A stretch of 64,000 nt of DNA, taken from assembly GCF_002355415.1 (NCBI RefSeq), contig NZ_AP014936.1, positions 3,341,126 to 3,405,125 on the forward strand, written 5' to 3'. Of the stretch, positions 17,448 through 25,810 are shown piece after piece (the stretch's first letter is position 1; every line of letters starts with the position of its first letter). The notes beneath the pieces are model-generated. The model was given only the letters and a program-made list of their open reading frames with translations, made no database searches and had not been told where the DNA came from. The position numbers and the translations under genes were made by a program. Source of the stretch: Sulfurifustis variabilis (lineage in GTDB: Bacteria > Pseudomonadota > Gammaproteobacteria > Acidiferrobacterales > Sulfurifustaceae).

Positions 17448-18554
17448 TTAAGTTGGATCGGGTCGACTGAAGTCCTCTGAGGATTGGGTCGGAAAGGGAC
17501 CGTGTGCTGTTTCCGCGCCCTGCTCCTCCTCCTTGTCTTCGGCTGACTGAGTGTTCCGACTCCGCTTCAGGGCGCTCACCAACGGACCCAGGTAGGCGCG
17601 CGTAATCTCCGGTCGCGAATGTCCTAGATGCTCCGCCACGACCTGGCGTGCCAGGTAGTCACGATCCGGATCGAGGGACGTCACGTCGCCGCCATAGACC
17701 GGGGCATCCACACCCGCGATGCTCTTGTAGATTGCGTTGGCCTCCTCGTGGCGAAGGCCGTGCGGCACCAGCCCGGTGGTGCGGGCGATCCCGCAGCTGC
17801 GACACACCCGGTAGAAATGGGAGCGCCAAGCCTTCAGTGACCGCGTGTCCGGGATCAGCGAGCCGGTGGAGTCGTTCGCCCAGCGTTTGGCGATGTCGAG
17901 GATCTGCCGCTGCGCGGGGTGCTCGATCGGCACGGTCCGATCCCGACCGCCCTTCGCGCCCCAGTTGATGGCAAGATGTGTTCCCTTGTCCGCCATCTCC
18001 GGGTGAAGCAGCCAGGCCTCCTTGGCCCTAAGGCCAAACACCCACTGCAACGCGAGCTGCAGGGCGACCAGCCGATCGCGCTTGGCGACTTCGGCGAGCT
18101 TCTGTTCGATATCGTCGACAAGACCGCTCCAGCCCTTGGCCTTCCGCGCCACGTACGATCGGACAGCACACGACGGATTGAGCAGGTACTTGGCGGCCGG
18201 TTCGACCATGCCATCCTTCCCGACCCAGGTGGCGAAGACTCGAAACACCGAGAATCGCTTCTGGATCTCGCTCGCTGAAAGTTTCTGCTCTTCCCAATGC
18301 CGCGCCAGCACCTGCATGTGGCGGTTACCGAAATTGGCTGGATCGCGCAGCTTGTAGCCGAGCTCGTGCAGCTTCAGGAATCCTTGCTTAAGTATTTGCG
18401 CCCGGGCCATCGCCGTGTCGCCGCTGCAGCCTTTCGCGAGCCGGCTGTGGCGGTGGTTGTGTTCGCGCAGGAGCTGGCTCAGCCGGTACAGCAGCTCGCT
18501 CTTCGCCGAGCGGCGGCTGCGACGTTTGTGACTGCGTGGGTACATCGTGTCCAT
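17448..18554 (-). CDS. Tyrosine recombinase, Integrase_1-like family
   Basis: The ATG at 18554 was chosen over one at 18758 because a GGAGG lies upstream and the extra 68 residues look non-coding; this gives 368 residues. The N-terminal half is basic and helical (RSHKRRSRRSAKSELLYRL) with a SAM-like core-binding region. The catalytic domain shows GLRAKEAW (first Arg), GAKGGRDRTVP (beta-hairpin Lys), HGLRHEEAN (His-x-x-Arg), HLGHSRPEITRAYLG (second His and the nucleophile Tyr). All key residues are present, so it should be active. Its long insertion between the H-x-x-R and HLGH motifs (GVDAPVYGGDVTSLDPDRD) is typical of this family by memory. It is the inner of two recombinases in the island, probably from an earlier or nested element. 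Confidence 0.87.
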   Translation of the reverse strand: MDTMYPRSHKRRSRRSAKSELLYRLSQLLREHNHRHSRLAKGCSGDTAMARAQILKQGFLKLHELGYKLRDPANFGNRHMQVLARHWEEQKLSASEIQKRFSVFRVFATWVGKDGMVEPAAKYLLNPSCAVRSYVARKAKGWSGLVDDIEQKLAEVAKRDRLVALQLALQWVFGLRAKEAWLLHPEMADKGTHLAINWGAKGGRDRTVPIEHPAQRQILDIAKRWANDSTGSLIPDTRSLKAWRSHFYRVCRSCGIARTTGLVPHGLRHEEANAIYKSIAGVDAPVYGGDVTSLDPDRDYLARQVVAEHLGHSRPEITRAYLGPLVSALKRSRNTQSAEDKEEEQGAETAHGPFPTQSSEDFSRPDPT

Positions 18555-19228
18555 GGTTGTGAGTCCTCCGAATCCGTGAGAATCGTTGAGTCGCTGGTGC
18601 TGGCTTGTGCCCGCCCCGCCAGCGTTGGGGCATACGGCCGTTTCGTTAGTGAAATGGGAGTCGCTGGCGGACCCGTTTCCGGGCGACGCGCCGCACAGGA
18701 TCAGTCCTGCGGCTGACTCGGGTACTGCCTGGCATGTCTGCTTCGATGACGAAGACACCGGTGGGCATCCTGCCGGCCAACAGCAGGCGAGGTGCTTGCG
18801 CGACTTCCCGGGTCACGTGGCGTCGCGTATGGACGCCAGATTCCCCGAGCGGCCTTGCGGCCGTGTACTGGGCGCAGCTTCGTCGGATCGAAATGTTCGC
18901 AACCGACGGGGCGATTGCGGTGCCGTGTGCCGTCTTCCTGCGACACGGTGCTTCGGTGGGCGGTTAACTCATGGCCACCATTCGGGCGGGGGACTGTCTA
19001 GCGGGACCTTCGCGCGGAGACGGCGCGAATCGCGCGGGCGTTACTGCTGCCCAACGCACTGCCCTGGCGCTTGCGTACTCGGTGCAAACGCCTGCCAACG
19101 ACTACACGAGGGACTTCACCTTCGGGTAAGCACTTGCGGCGTAGATGCCTGCGTGCTTTCAGCGCTGCGTCTTAGGCCGCTGCAGCTCGCGGGCCTCTTT
19201 CGAGGCGGGGAAAAATCTCGACGCGCGC

Positions 19229-19258
19229 ATCTTGCTTCGAGTGCCTGCGCCATGTCAA
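19229..19258 (-). promoter_or_regulatory. Promoter-like sequence facing the inner integrase
   Basis: On the minus strand a consensus -35 TTGACA (19258-19253) is followed after 18 bases by CAAGAT (19234-19229), three of six matches to the -10 consensus. A transcript from here would have a leader of about 670 bases before the integrase ATG at 18554. The evidence is sequence only and the -10 is weak. Confidence 0.25.
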
Positions 19259-19476
19259 GCGGGTCGCGCGTGATTTTTTCGCGCGTGCAACTCTTTGTTT
19301 GCGACTGGCCATCGTTGCCCAGAGAGCCTGAGGAGTCGATAACTCGTGGTACATGAATCAATATTCCGTGCGCGATTTGCATCTCTCTCTTGCAGCGGCC
19401 GGGCCGCGCGCATCTTGAGCACGAGGGTGCCGCGGCCCAAGCTGTCAGAATGTCGGCGCGTGACATGAAGCGGTAT

Positions 19477-19674
19477 CGCGGTCGGTAACCGACCGCGGTC
19501 GGCCCTCGCCGGCGGCCACCTGAGCCGTGCACTGTTGCCTTCAATCTCGAACGCGTCGCTAGCGACGTGCAGCGCCTCCTCACCAAGGGATGTCGTCGCT
19601 TGCGACGCGTTTGCGACGCGCACGACGGCGATAGATGCGCAATATGGCGATCTATCCCCCCTTGCGTCGCGACG
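19477..19674. repeat. Cluster of palindromes built on CGTCGC/GCGACG
   Basis: Within 200 bases are: a 21-base palindrome with 10-base arms CGCGGTCGGT and ACCGACCGCG around one A (19477-19497); a perfect 14-base palindrome CGTCGCTAGCGACG (19554-19567); CGTCGC-TT-GCGACG (19594-19607); a 10-base direct repeat TTGCGACGCG at 19600-19609 and 19611-19620; a stem GATAGAT/ATCTATC (19630-19656) with a possible inner CGC/GCG pair; and CGTCGCGACG (19665-19674). The shared half-site suggests repeated binding of one dimeric protein, such as a recombinase accessory factor, a replication initiator or a repressor. Confidence 0.6.
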
Positions 19675-20017
19675 AATCTTCGGCCAAGAATGTCGCCACG
19701 GATTCGACGGACTCGAATCCTGCAAACGAGAAGTGAATCGAGGGTTTGACCTCCCGGCCAAACCATCGAGCGGCAGCAGACCAGGCATCGCCAATGCTTG
19801 CGGTTTCTGCCGCGGCCCGTGTGATAGCGGTTTGCGCTGGATTCCTGCTATTTGCGTGCATGAAGCTAGGTAGCGTGCTGCTTTGCGCGCTCGCTGATCC
19901 GGTCTAATCCCGACCCGCCGCGCGGCACGCGGCGATGGTCAAATAGGTGCGGCATCGGGCTGATAGATCAGCCACCGGTGCCGGCCCTCTCTCGCGATCT
20001 TCCCTGTTCGTGATTTC

Positions 20018-20041
20018 CGCGGCGCGCTGCTGTGCGCCGCG
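20018..20041 (+). other. GC-rich hairpin upstream of the excisionase leader
   Basis: Arms CGCGGCGC and GCGCCGCG pair perfectly over an 8-base loop. It lies 81 bases before the leader ORF. No T-run follows, so it is not a standard terminator; it could affect translation or transcription of the excisionase-integrase unit. Confidence 0.3.
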
Positions 20042-20121
20042 CGGATTCCGCATGCCTGCGCGCCGGGTTTCTGCGCGCGCCCATCGCCACATACAACCGA
20101 ATTCTTATAAGGAGCTATTCC

Positions 20122-20175
20122 ATGAACACAACCATTAACAGTAGTGCCCGAGAAGCAAGGACAACGAACCGATGA
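20122..20175 (+). CDS. 17-residue leader ORF coupled to the excisionase-like gene
   Basis: A strong AAGGAG lies 7 bases before the ATG. The frame encodes MNTTINSSAREARTTNR and stops at TGA, which overlaps the next ATG as ATGA (20172-20175). The next gene has no ribosome site of its own apart from AAGGA within this frame, so ribosomes ending here probably restart on it. The peptide itself may have no function. It is too short for normal gene calling. Confidence 0.45.
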   Translation: MNTTINSSAREARTTNR

Positions 20176-20522
20176 ATCCCCGGCTCATTCGTCTCCGCGA
20201 CGTCCCGAAATACCTCGGGATGGACAAGAACCGCTTCAACGCCGAGGTCCGCCCGTTGCTGACGGAAGTTCCCATCGGCTCACGTGGAATCGCATTCGAC
20301 CGCCTTGAACTCGACGCCTGGGTCGACGATCATGTTCGTCGCAACGGGCGTTCCGTAAAGGAGACACCATGGAACGACCAAAGCTGCCCGAAGGCCTCGT
20401 TTGGCGAAAGAGGCCGGATGGGAAGTACTTCAAGTACATCTATTTCAAAGTGCAGTATCGGAAAAGGCGGATTCGCGGCTCTAGCGGAACGGCTGATCCG
20501 AGAGAAGCAGAGCGACGGCTGA
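20172..20522 (+). CDS. Excisionase-like small DNA-binding protein overlapping the integrase gene
   Basis: The 116-residue protein has a MerR/AlpA-like helix-turn-helix at its N-terminus (LIRLRDVPKYLGMDKNRFNAEVRP) and a short strand-turn region ending in FDRLELDAWVDDHVRRNGR, which is typical of phage excisionases and small regulators paired with tyrosine integrases. The last 51 codons overlap the integrase start in a different frame; homologues I remember have a similar length and tail ending (W-x-x...ASSxEGASGTST...GFAKAL), so the overlap is probably real. It likely bends DNA at the attachment site to favour excision, or controls the integrase. Confidence 0.72.
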   Translation: MNPRLIRLRDVPKYLGMDKNRFNAEVRPLLTEVPIGSRGIAFDRLELDAWVDDHVRRNGRSVKETPWNDQSCPKASFGERGRMGSTSSTSISKCSIGKGGFAALAERLIREKQSDG

Positions 20523-21502
20523 GACGGATCAAGGAGCAGATCGACAACCAGGAGCTCTACGGGGTGCGGCCGGATCGGCCCTTCCGCCTCGCGGCGGAGA
20601 AGCTGATCCGGGAGTTCCAGGGATCGCCCAAGACGCTGCTCATGTACGCACGAGCGGCCGATGAGCTCAATCCCTGGATCGGCGACGATCCGCTGCGGCT
20701 CATCTGCAAGGATCGCCTCCGGCCCTTCATCGAAGCGCGCCGGGCCGCCGGCGTCTCGGTCAGGACGATCAATCTCACCATCGCGTTCGTGCGGCGGGTG
20801 CTGCGGCTGGCAGCATATTACTGGCGGGACCAGAAAGGCATGTCATGGATCGAGAACTGCCCGATCATCCAGTTCGAGAAGGGGCCGGCGAAGAAGCCCT
20901 ATCCGCTGTCGTGGGACGAACAGGAGCGGCTGTTCGACCTGCTGCCCGGCCGCATCCGCAAGGCCGCCATCGTCGCCGTCAACACGGGCCTGCGGGAATC
21001 GCCCCTGATCCGGTTGCGGTGGGAGTGGGAGGAGCACTGCAGCGAGATCGGCGAGACGGTGTTCCGGCTGCCGGCGGAGATCATGAAGAACAAGAAGCCG
21101 ATGGTCCTGCTGCTCAACCGCCCGGCGCGCGCGGCGATCGAATCCATGCGCGGCTATCATCCGGAGCTGGTCTTCGGCGAGATGTACCAGATGACCAATA
21201 CGTCGTGGCAGTACGCGTGGAGGGAGGCGGGACTCCCGAGCGGCAAGGAGTACGTGAAGGGCGTTCACAACCTGCGGCACACCTTCGGCAAGCGGCTACG
21301 CGACGCCGGCGTGGCGGAGCGCGACGTGCAGGACCTGCTGCATCACGTTCCGCGCACGATCACGCGCCACTACTCGGTGCCAGAGCTGCGGAACCTCAAG
21401 GCCTGTCTGGAGCGCATCGCGGAGCGGCCGGCGCCCCCTACCGTTCGTCATGCCACAAAAGTGCCACAACGGGCGGTGTCCGAGGACCGGGTGAATTATT
21501 GA
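20369..21502 (+). CDS. int: Tyrosine-type site-specific integrase at tRNA-Lys
   Basis: The 377-residue protein has an N-terminal arm-binding region (GKYFKYIYFKVQYRKRRIRG), a core-binding domain (about 65-165), and a catalytic domain with NTGLRESPLIRL (first Arg), MKNKKPMVLLL (Lys), HNLRHTFGKRL (His-x-x-Arg), LLHHVPRT (second His) and TRHYSVPEL (nucleophile Tyr). AAAGGAG lies 5 bases before the ATG at 20369, which fixes the start inside the excisionase gene. It reads toward the tRNA-Lys gene and ends 35 bases from the tRNA 3' end, the classic arrangement for an integrative island that uses the tRNA 3' end as attachment site. It therefore probably mobilises the whole defence island to its left. 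Confidence 0.9.
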   Translation: MERPKLPEGLVWRKRPDGKYFKYIYFKVQYRKRRIRGSSGTADPREAERRLRRIKEQIDNQELYGVRPDRPFRLAAEKLIREFQGSPKTLLMYARAADELNPWIGDDPLRLICKDRLRPFIEARRAAGVSVRTINLTIAFVRRVLRLAAYYWRDQKGMSWIENCPIIQFEKGPAKKPYPLSWDEQERLFDLLPGRIRKAAIVAVNTGLRESPLIRLRWEWEEHCSEIGETVFRLPAEIMKNKKPMVLLLNRPARAAIESMRGYHPELVFGEMYQMTNTSWQYAWREAGLPSGKEYVKGVHNLRHTFGKRLRDAGVAERDVQDLLHHVPRTITRHYSVPELRNLKACLERIAERPAPPTVRHATKVPQRAVSEDRVNY

Positions 21503-21537
21503 ACGCGCGTAACTCGCGGTGGATGCTCGGGAATAAC

Positions 21538-21613
21538 TGGTGGGCCGTGCAGGACTTGAACCTGCGACCAACTGGTTAAAAGCCAGCTGCTCTACCGACT
21601 GAGCTAACGGCCC
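21538..21613 (-). tRNA. tRNA-Lys (anticodon UUU), CCA encoded
   Basis: Reading the minus strand from 21613, the 76-base gene starts GGGCCGTTAGCTCAG and ends CACGGCCCACCA. The acceptor stem GGGCCGT pairs with ACGGCCC, the D-arm is GCTC...GAGC, the anticodon loop is CTTTTAA with anticodon TTT, and the T-arm is GCAGG-TTCAAGT-CCTGC. All arms pair correctly. The 3' end faces the integrase gene, so this tRNA is the likely insertion site of the island, and its 3' half should have a second copy at the far (left) end outside the window. Confidence 0.97.
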
Positions 21614-21663
21614 GGAATGCGGGAGAGGCCGGATTATCCGGGCGCCTTCCGGGGCTGTCAAAC

Positions 21664-21688
21664 AAAAAGGGACTGCCGAGCGGCTCCC
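21664..21688 (-). terminator. Intrinsic terminator of the YeeE gene
   Basis: On the minus strand a stem GGGA..CCG/CGG..TCCC is followed by TTTTTGTTT, 16 bases after the YeeE stop codon at 21704. Confidence 0.65.
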
Positions 21689-21703
21689 GTTACGACGGCT
21701 CCG

Positions 21704-22906
21704 TCAGGCAGGTTTGCCGGGCGTGGGGAGCACGCGGAGATCCGCGAGACCGAGGCGCACCGAGCGCCAGAAGCCCTGCTCGTCGAGCATGTAGTACTGC
21801 ACCTTCATGGTCAGCGCAGCACCGAAGATGATGGAACCGAGCGTCAGGAATGAGCCAAGCGCCAGGGTGGACACCCCGGTGATCGCCTGCCCGACCGTGC
21901 ATCCCATCGAGAGGACCCCGCCGACGCCCATGAGCACGCCCCCCACCGCGTGGGAGAGAAAATCCTTGAACGAGGCGAACCACTCGAACCGGAACTTGCG
22001 CGTCACGAGCGAGTACAGCGCGGACCCGACGATCACACCGGCGACCGCCATGATGCCGAAGTTGAGCAGCGCGAAGTTCGTGGGCTCCATCAAGTACCGC
22101 ACGCTGTCGCCCATCGGGCTGATGAAGGTGTAGGACTGAACGAGCACGCGGCTTGGCGGGTTGTCGACCATCTCGAATTCCACGAACTCTTTCCATGCGG
22201 TCCCCCACGATCCGCCCGTGATCCACCATCCGGCGACCACGGCTAGGCCGATGACGGCGCCGCCGAGTATTCCGTCGAAGCTCGAACGGAAGTCCGCAGA
22301 CTTGAAGATGAAGGCGAGCAGGCCGATGCCGACTGCGAGGCCGAGCCCATAATGGAGCCACGGTGCGTCGCTTATACCGGACACGCCACCGACAATGGCC
22401 GCGAGCTCCTGGCTCCGGATGCCGTAGCTCTGGAGCTCGACGATCGTGGGCTGCATCCAGCTCATGAACGCGGTGTTGAAAAGATCGGTCCAGAGCATGA
22501 GGTACGCCGCCGGGGCCGCGAAGAACACCAGCAGCACCACCGACTTGAGGTTGCCGCCGCCGATGCGCACGAAGCACTTGTTGCCGCAGCCGCTGCCCAG
22601 CGTCATGCCGATTCCGAACAGCAGTCCGCCGAGCAAGTAGCGGATCCAGGCGAAGCTCGCGGTCCTGTACGGCGGGAACGTGCTGTTGCCGATCTGAAGA
22701 ATCCCGCCCGCCTCCAGCGCCAGAACGCCCAGCAGGGCGACCGCGATGGCGAACAGCCAGGAACGCATCCGGGTGCTGTCGCCGATGTTCACGAGGTCGG
22801 AGACCGCCCCCATCGTGCAGAAATTGGTCCGGCTCGCCACTGCGCCCATGACGACTGCGATCGCGAAAATCGACAGCAGGACCTGAGTATGGATGTTGAA
22901 TGCCAT
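21704..22906 (-). CDS. YeeE/YedE-family transporter (thiosulfate/sulfur uptake)
   Basis: The 400-residue membrane protein has about nine to ten hydrophobic segments and the Cys-containing signatures of the family: TNFCTMGAVSD (about residue 30), GSGCGNKCFVRIGGG (about 107) and SMGCTVGQAITG in the second half, which show the internal pseudo-repeat. In characterised members (TsuA) such cysteines pass thiosulfate across the inner membrane. Here both halves are in a single chain. The start MAFNIHTQVL at 22906 fits the first membrane helix. It is the first backbone gene beside the island and suggests use of sulfur compounds; the actual substrate is not proven. Confidence 0.85.
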   Translation of the reverse strand: MAFNIHTQVLLSIFAIAVVMGAVASRTNFCTMGAVSDLVNIGDSTRMRSWLFAIAVALLGVLALEAGGILQIGNSTFPPYRTASFAWIRYLLGGLLFGIGMTLGSGCGNKCFVRIGGGNLKSVVLLVFFAAPAAYLMLWTDLFNTAFMSWMQPTIVELQSYGIRSQELAAIVGGVSGISDAPWLHYGLGLAVGIGLLAFIFKSADFRSSFDGILGGAVIGLAVVAGWWITGGSWGTAWKEFVEFEMVDNPPSRVLVQSYTFISPMGDSVRYLMEPTNFALLNFGIMAVAGVIVGSALYSLVTRKFRFEWFASFKDFLSHAVGGVLMGVGGVLSMGCTVGQAITGVSTLALGSFLTLGSIIFGAALTMKVQYYMLDEQGFWRSVRLGLADLRVLPTPGKPA

Positions 22907-23031
22907 GGCGTTGTGCTACCCCGATTCGAAAGCGGACATCCGGCAGAAGACCGTGCGGGCGCCTATTTTAGGCCTCTCGGCTCGGCGAAACCAAGCCGCT
23001 GACGCGGAAAATGACGGGAATAATTCGCGAT

Positions 23032-23736
23032 TTAGCGCGTCACGCCACGATACCGCGTGGGGTCCGCCAAGCCGGCCGCAGCGAACCCCTGGCCCCGGAG
23101 CCGGCAGGCCTCGCAGACCCCGCATGCCCGGCCGGCTTCGTCCGGGTCATAGCAGGAAAGCGTCAGGCCGAAGTCGACCCCAAGCTCCGAACCGACACGG
23201 ATGATTTCGGCCTTGGAAAGATCGATCAGCGGGGCCCTGACGGCCGTTCCCCGCCCCTCCACGCCCGCGCGGGTCGCGACCTCCGCCACCCGATTGAAGG
23301 CCTCGATGAACGCCGGACGGCAGTCGGGGTAACCCGAGTAGTCGACCGCGTTCACCCCGATATAGATCGCGCGGGCGTCGAGCACCTCGGCCCAGGACAG
23401 CGCGAGCGCGAGGAACACCGTGTTTCGCGCCGGAACATAGGTGACGGGAATCCCTTCGCCCGGGCGAGTGGGGACCGTGATCGCCGGATCGGTCAGCGCC
23501 GAGCCGCCGATCCACGAAAGGTCGAAGCGCGCGACCCGGTGCTCCGTCGCTCCGAGCGACTGCGCGACGCGCCGCGCGGCCTCGAGCTCGGCCCGATGCC
23601 GCTGTCCATAATCGATCGTCAGGGCGTGACAGCTCGCCGCCTCGCGCCGCGCCAGGGCGAGCGTCGTCGCCGAGTCGAGGCCGCCGGAAAGCAGGACGAC
23701 GGCGCGTTCCACCCCGTCAGCGACCGGGGGCGCCAT
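23032..23736 (-). CDS. queC: 7-cyano-7-deazaguanine synthase QueC
   Basis: The 234-residue enzyme converts 7-carboxy-7-deazaguanine to preQ0 with ATP and ammonia in queuosine biosynthesis. The PP-loop [11 protein letters not shown] (about 15-25) and the C-terminal zinc site (CYDP...CGVCEAC) are present, as are LTIDYGQRH and [12 protein letters not shown]. It overlaps the end of queE by 20 bases and is the last gene of the Tol-Pal/queuosine run. Confidence 0.95.
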   Translation of the reverse strand: MAPPVADGVERAVVLLSGGLDSATTLALARREAASCHALTIDYGQRHRAELEAARRVAQSLGATEHRVARFDLSWIGGSALTDPAITVPTRPGEGIPVTYVPARNTVFLALALSWAEVLDARAIYIGVNAVDYSGYPDCRPAFIEAFNRVAEVATRAGVEGRGTAVRAPLIDLSKAEIIRVGSELGVDFGLTLSCYDPDEAGRACGVCEACRLRGQGFAAAGLADPTRYRGVTR

Positions 23737-24442
23737 GCCAAAGAAGCTTGTGAAGCTGGATCTGCAGGCGCACCGGCAAGCGCTCTGCGAGGATCCAGTC
23801 CGCCAGCGTCGTCGGATCGAGCTCGCCGTGCACCGGAGAAAAAAGGATCTCGCAACGATCGGCGAGACCGTACTCGGCGAGCCGCGCGCGGCTCCATTCG
23901 TAGTCGGCCCGATCGCGAATGACGAATTTCACCTGGTCCGCGGGCCGGAGAAGCGCCACGTTGGCGTAGCGGTTGCGCGCCTCCTCGCCCGAGGACGGCG
24001 TCTTCAGATCCATGACGATGCTCACGCGGGCATCGATGTCCGCAATATCGAGGGCACCGCTGGTTTCGAGCGAGACGGCATAGCCCCGATCCGCGAGTCG
24101 CGCGAGGAGCGTCCGGCAGGCGGGCTGCGCGAGCGGCTCGCCGCCCGTGACGCAGACATATCGCGGCGCGTACTGCGCCACCCGCTCGAGAACGTCGTCG
24201 AGAGACACGCGGGTGCCGCCATGAAAGGCGTAGGCGGTATCGCAGTAGCTGCAGCGCAGCGGGCAGCCGGTGAGCCGGACGAACACGGTGGGGCACCCGA
24301 CGCTCCGGGCCTCGCCTTGCAGGGAATAGAAAACCTCCGTCACCCGCAGCACATCGTCAGGGGACGGCGGCCGGCGCGAGGAGGGTGGGCGATCGAGCTG
24401 CGACGTGAGGACCATTAGACGCCCCTTCCGAGGGGCATTCAT
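23717..24442 (-). CDS. queE: 7-carboxy-7-deazaguanine synthase QueE (radical SAM)
   Basis: The protein has the radical-SAM cluster motif [10 protein letters not shown] (C-x3-C-x2-C) preceded by [22 protein letters not shown], then VTGGEPLAQ and a LETSG segment. It rearranges 6-carboxytetrahydropterin to 7-carboxy-7-deazaguanine, the step before QueC, its neighbour. The start at 24442 gives 241 residues; the internal Met at 24415 (MVLTSQ) is an equally reasonable start because family similarity begins only near residue 25. Confidence 0.94.
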   Translation of the reverse strand: MNAPRKGRLMVLTSQLDRPPSSRRPPSPDDVLRVTEVFYSLQGEARSVGCPTVFVRLTGCPLRCSYCDTAYAFHGGTRVSLDDVLERVAQYAPRYVCVTGGEPLAQPACRTLLARLADRGYAVSLETSGALDIADIDARVSIVMDLKTPSSGEEARNRYANVALLRPADQVKFVIRDRADYEWSRARLAEYGLADRCEILFSPVHGELDPTTLADWILAERLPVRLQIQLHKLLWHGAPGR

Positions 24443-24471
24443 TATACCCGGCCGCCGTACCGGTGGAGGCG

Positions 24472-25275
24472 CTATCTGGCGTCCCGAGGCAGCTTGGACA
24501 GGCGCTGCTCGGCCGACTTGGCGACCGAGGTATTGGGGTAGCGGGCGATGACCTGATTCAGCACCTCACGGGCCTTGTCGTAGGCACCGAGCTCATGGTG
24601 GGTGTAGCCAAGCTTGAGCAGGGCGTCGGGCACCTTGGGGCTGTCGGGGTAGACCGTCATCACGCGGTTGAAGCCGTCCAGTGCCGCGCGAAAATCGCGG
24701 CGCACGTAAGCCGCTTCCGCCACCCAGTACTGCGCGTTGTCGGCCAGCGCGCTCCGGGGATGCTGGGCGATGAAATCGCCGAAGGCCTTCCCGGCCTGGT
24801 CATACAGGCCCTGCTTGAGCAGGCCGAATGCCGCGTCGTAAGCCTGCTGCTCCTGCGATGTGGGCGCCGTGGTGCGCGCCGACGCCGCTTTCGCGTTCCC
24901 GATCGTGCCGCCGACGGGCGGAGTGGTCACGCTGCCGCCGGGCTCCGTCGAGGACGGCGACTGGGCGCGGCGCTCGAGCTCTCGCAGGCGCCGGTCGAAA
25001 TCGACCAGCGCGTCCTGCTGCCGGCTCTTCAGCCGTTCGAGCTCGTGCGTCTGCACCTCGACTTGGCCGCGGAGCTGCCTGATTTCCGTCTGCAGCGCTT
25101 CGAGCTGCGTGTAGAGCTCGACGAGGCTCTGCTGCATCGCCGACGTCGAGGACGACGGTCCCTGGGCGGGAGCGACCGGCGGGCGAACCGTCCGCCGGTC
25201 GGGAAGCGTTTGCGCCGCGGCGGGTCCGGATAACCCCGCCGCGAGACCAAGCGCGATGAGAACGTACGGGCGCAT
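24472..25275 (-). CDS. cpoB: Cell division coordinator CpoB (YbgF), Tol-Pal cluster
   Basis: The 267-residue periplasmic protein has a signal peptide (MRPYVLIALGLAAGLSGPAAAQ, cleavage after the last Ala), a coiled coil at about 40-95 (LVELYTQLEALQTEIRQLRGQ), a low-complexity linker, and TPR repeats from about 145 (AYDAAFGLLKQGLYDQAGKAF, QYWVAEAAYVRRDFRAAL). CpoB links outer-membrane constriction by Tol-Pal with peptidoglycan synthesis. It follows pal by 2 bases. Confidence 0.93.
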   Translation of the reverse strand: MRPYVLIALGLAAGLSGPAAAQTLPDRRTVRPPVAPAQGPSSSTSAMQQSLVELYTQLEALQTEIRQLRGQVEVQTHELERLKSRQQDALVDFDRRLRELERRAQSPSSTEPGGSVTTPPVGGTIGNAKAASARTTAPTSQEQQAYDAAFGLLKQGLYDQAGKAFGDFIAQHPRSALADNAQYWVAEAAYVRRDFRAALDGFNRVMTVYPDSPKVPDALLKLGYTHHELGAYDKAREVLNQVIARYPNTSVAKSAEQRLSKLPRDAR

Positions 25276-25277
25276 AC

Positions 25278-25805
25278 TCAGCGGTAAATGATCTCGACGC
25301 GACGGTTAAGCCGCCAGGCCGACTCGCTATGCGCGCTGTCGAGCGGTTTCTCCTCGCCGTACGAGTTCATGGTGACGCGATTCCCCGGAACGCCGAGCAC
25401 GCGCATCAAGCGCTCGACCGCCTGCGCCCGGCGCTCGCCCAACGCAAGGTTGTACTCGCGGGTCCCGCGCTCGTCGGTGTGGCCCTCGAGCTGCACGCGA
25501 AGGTTCGGATTGCCGTTCAGATGGCGCGCGTGCGCTTCCACGATGCGACGGTTCTCCTCGTCCAGCGCGGCGCTGTCGAACTCGAAATGCACGCGGCGCT
25601 TGGCCAGCAGATCGGCGTCGTCCGCCGTGCCGGGAAGAGCGCCCGGGGACGGGGCGGCCTGGTCGCCCAGTCCTTCGGTGCCGGCGCCGGCACCCGGGGC
25701 GGTCTTGTCCTCCACCGGGGGCTCCTCGGTACGGGTCCCCGTTGCGCAGCCCGCGAGCGCCAGCACGCCCACCAGGCAGAACGCCAAGCGAAAGTTCATC
25801 TGCAT
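25278..25805 (-). CDS. pal: Peptidoglycan-associated lipoprotein Pal
   Basis: The 175-residue protein has a lipoprotein signal with lipobox LAGC (Cys about 20), an acidic proline-rich linker, and an OmpA-like peptidoglycan-binding domain with LEGHTDERGTREYNLALGERRAQAV and a C-terminal NRRVEIIYR. It anchors the outer membrane to the cell wall and binds TolB, encoded next to it. It lies 5 bases after the tolB stop. Confidence 0.96.
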   Translation of the reverse strand: MQMNFRLAFCLVGVLALAGCATGTRTEEPPVEDKTAPGAGAGTEGLGDQAAPSPGALPGTADDADLLAKRRVHFEFDSAALDEENRRIVEAHARHLNGNPNLRVQLEGHTDERGTREYNLALGERRAQAVERLMRVLGVPGNRVTMNSYGEEKPLDSAHSESAWRLNRRVEIIYR

Positions 25806-25810
25806 ATCGT

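Larger units (their letters stand above)
18555..20121. other. 1.57 kb between two recombinases, no convincing protein gene
   Basis: Frames here are short and have no recognisable protein features. On the minus strand, the part facing the inner integrase could be a long leader; it contains two 5-base-pair hairpins closed by GNRA loops: CGGCC-GCAA-GGCCG (18863-18850) and GCCTC-GAAA-GAGGC (19206-19193). The part from 19477 to 19674 holds a cluster of palindromes, listed separately. A GC-rich hairpin lies at 20018-20041, just upstream of the leader ORF of the outer integrase module. The region may hold control sites for excision, replication or transfer of the element. Confidence 0.5.

Noticed and set aside
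18586-19356. 256-codon plus-strand frame upstream of the inner integrase
   Set aside because: No ribosome site, a skewed Arg/Gly/Cys-rich composition, and no similarity that I recognise; several equally long frames overlap it.
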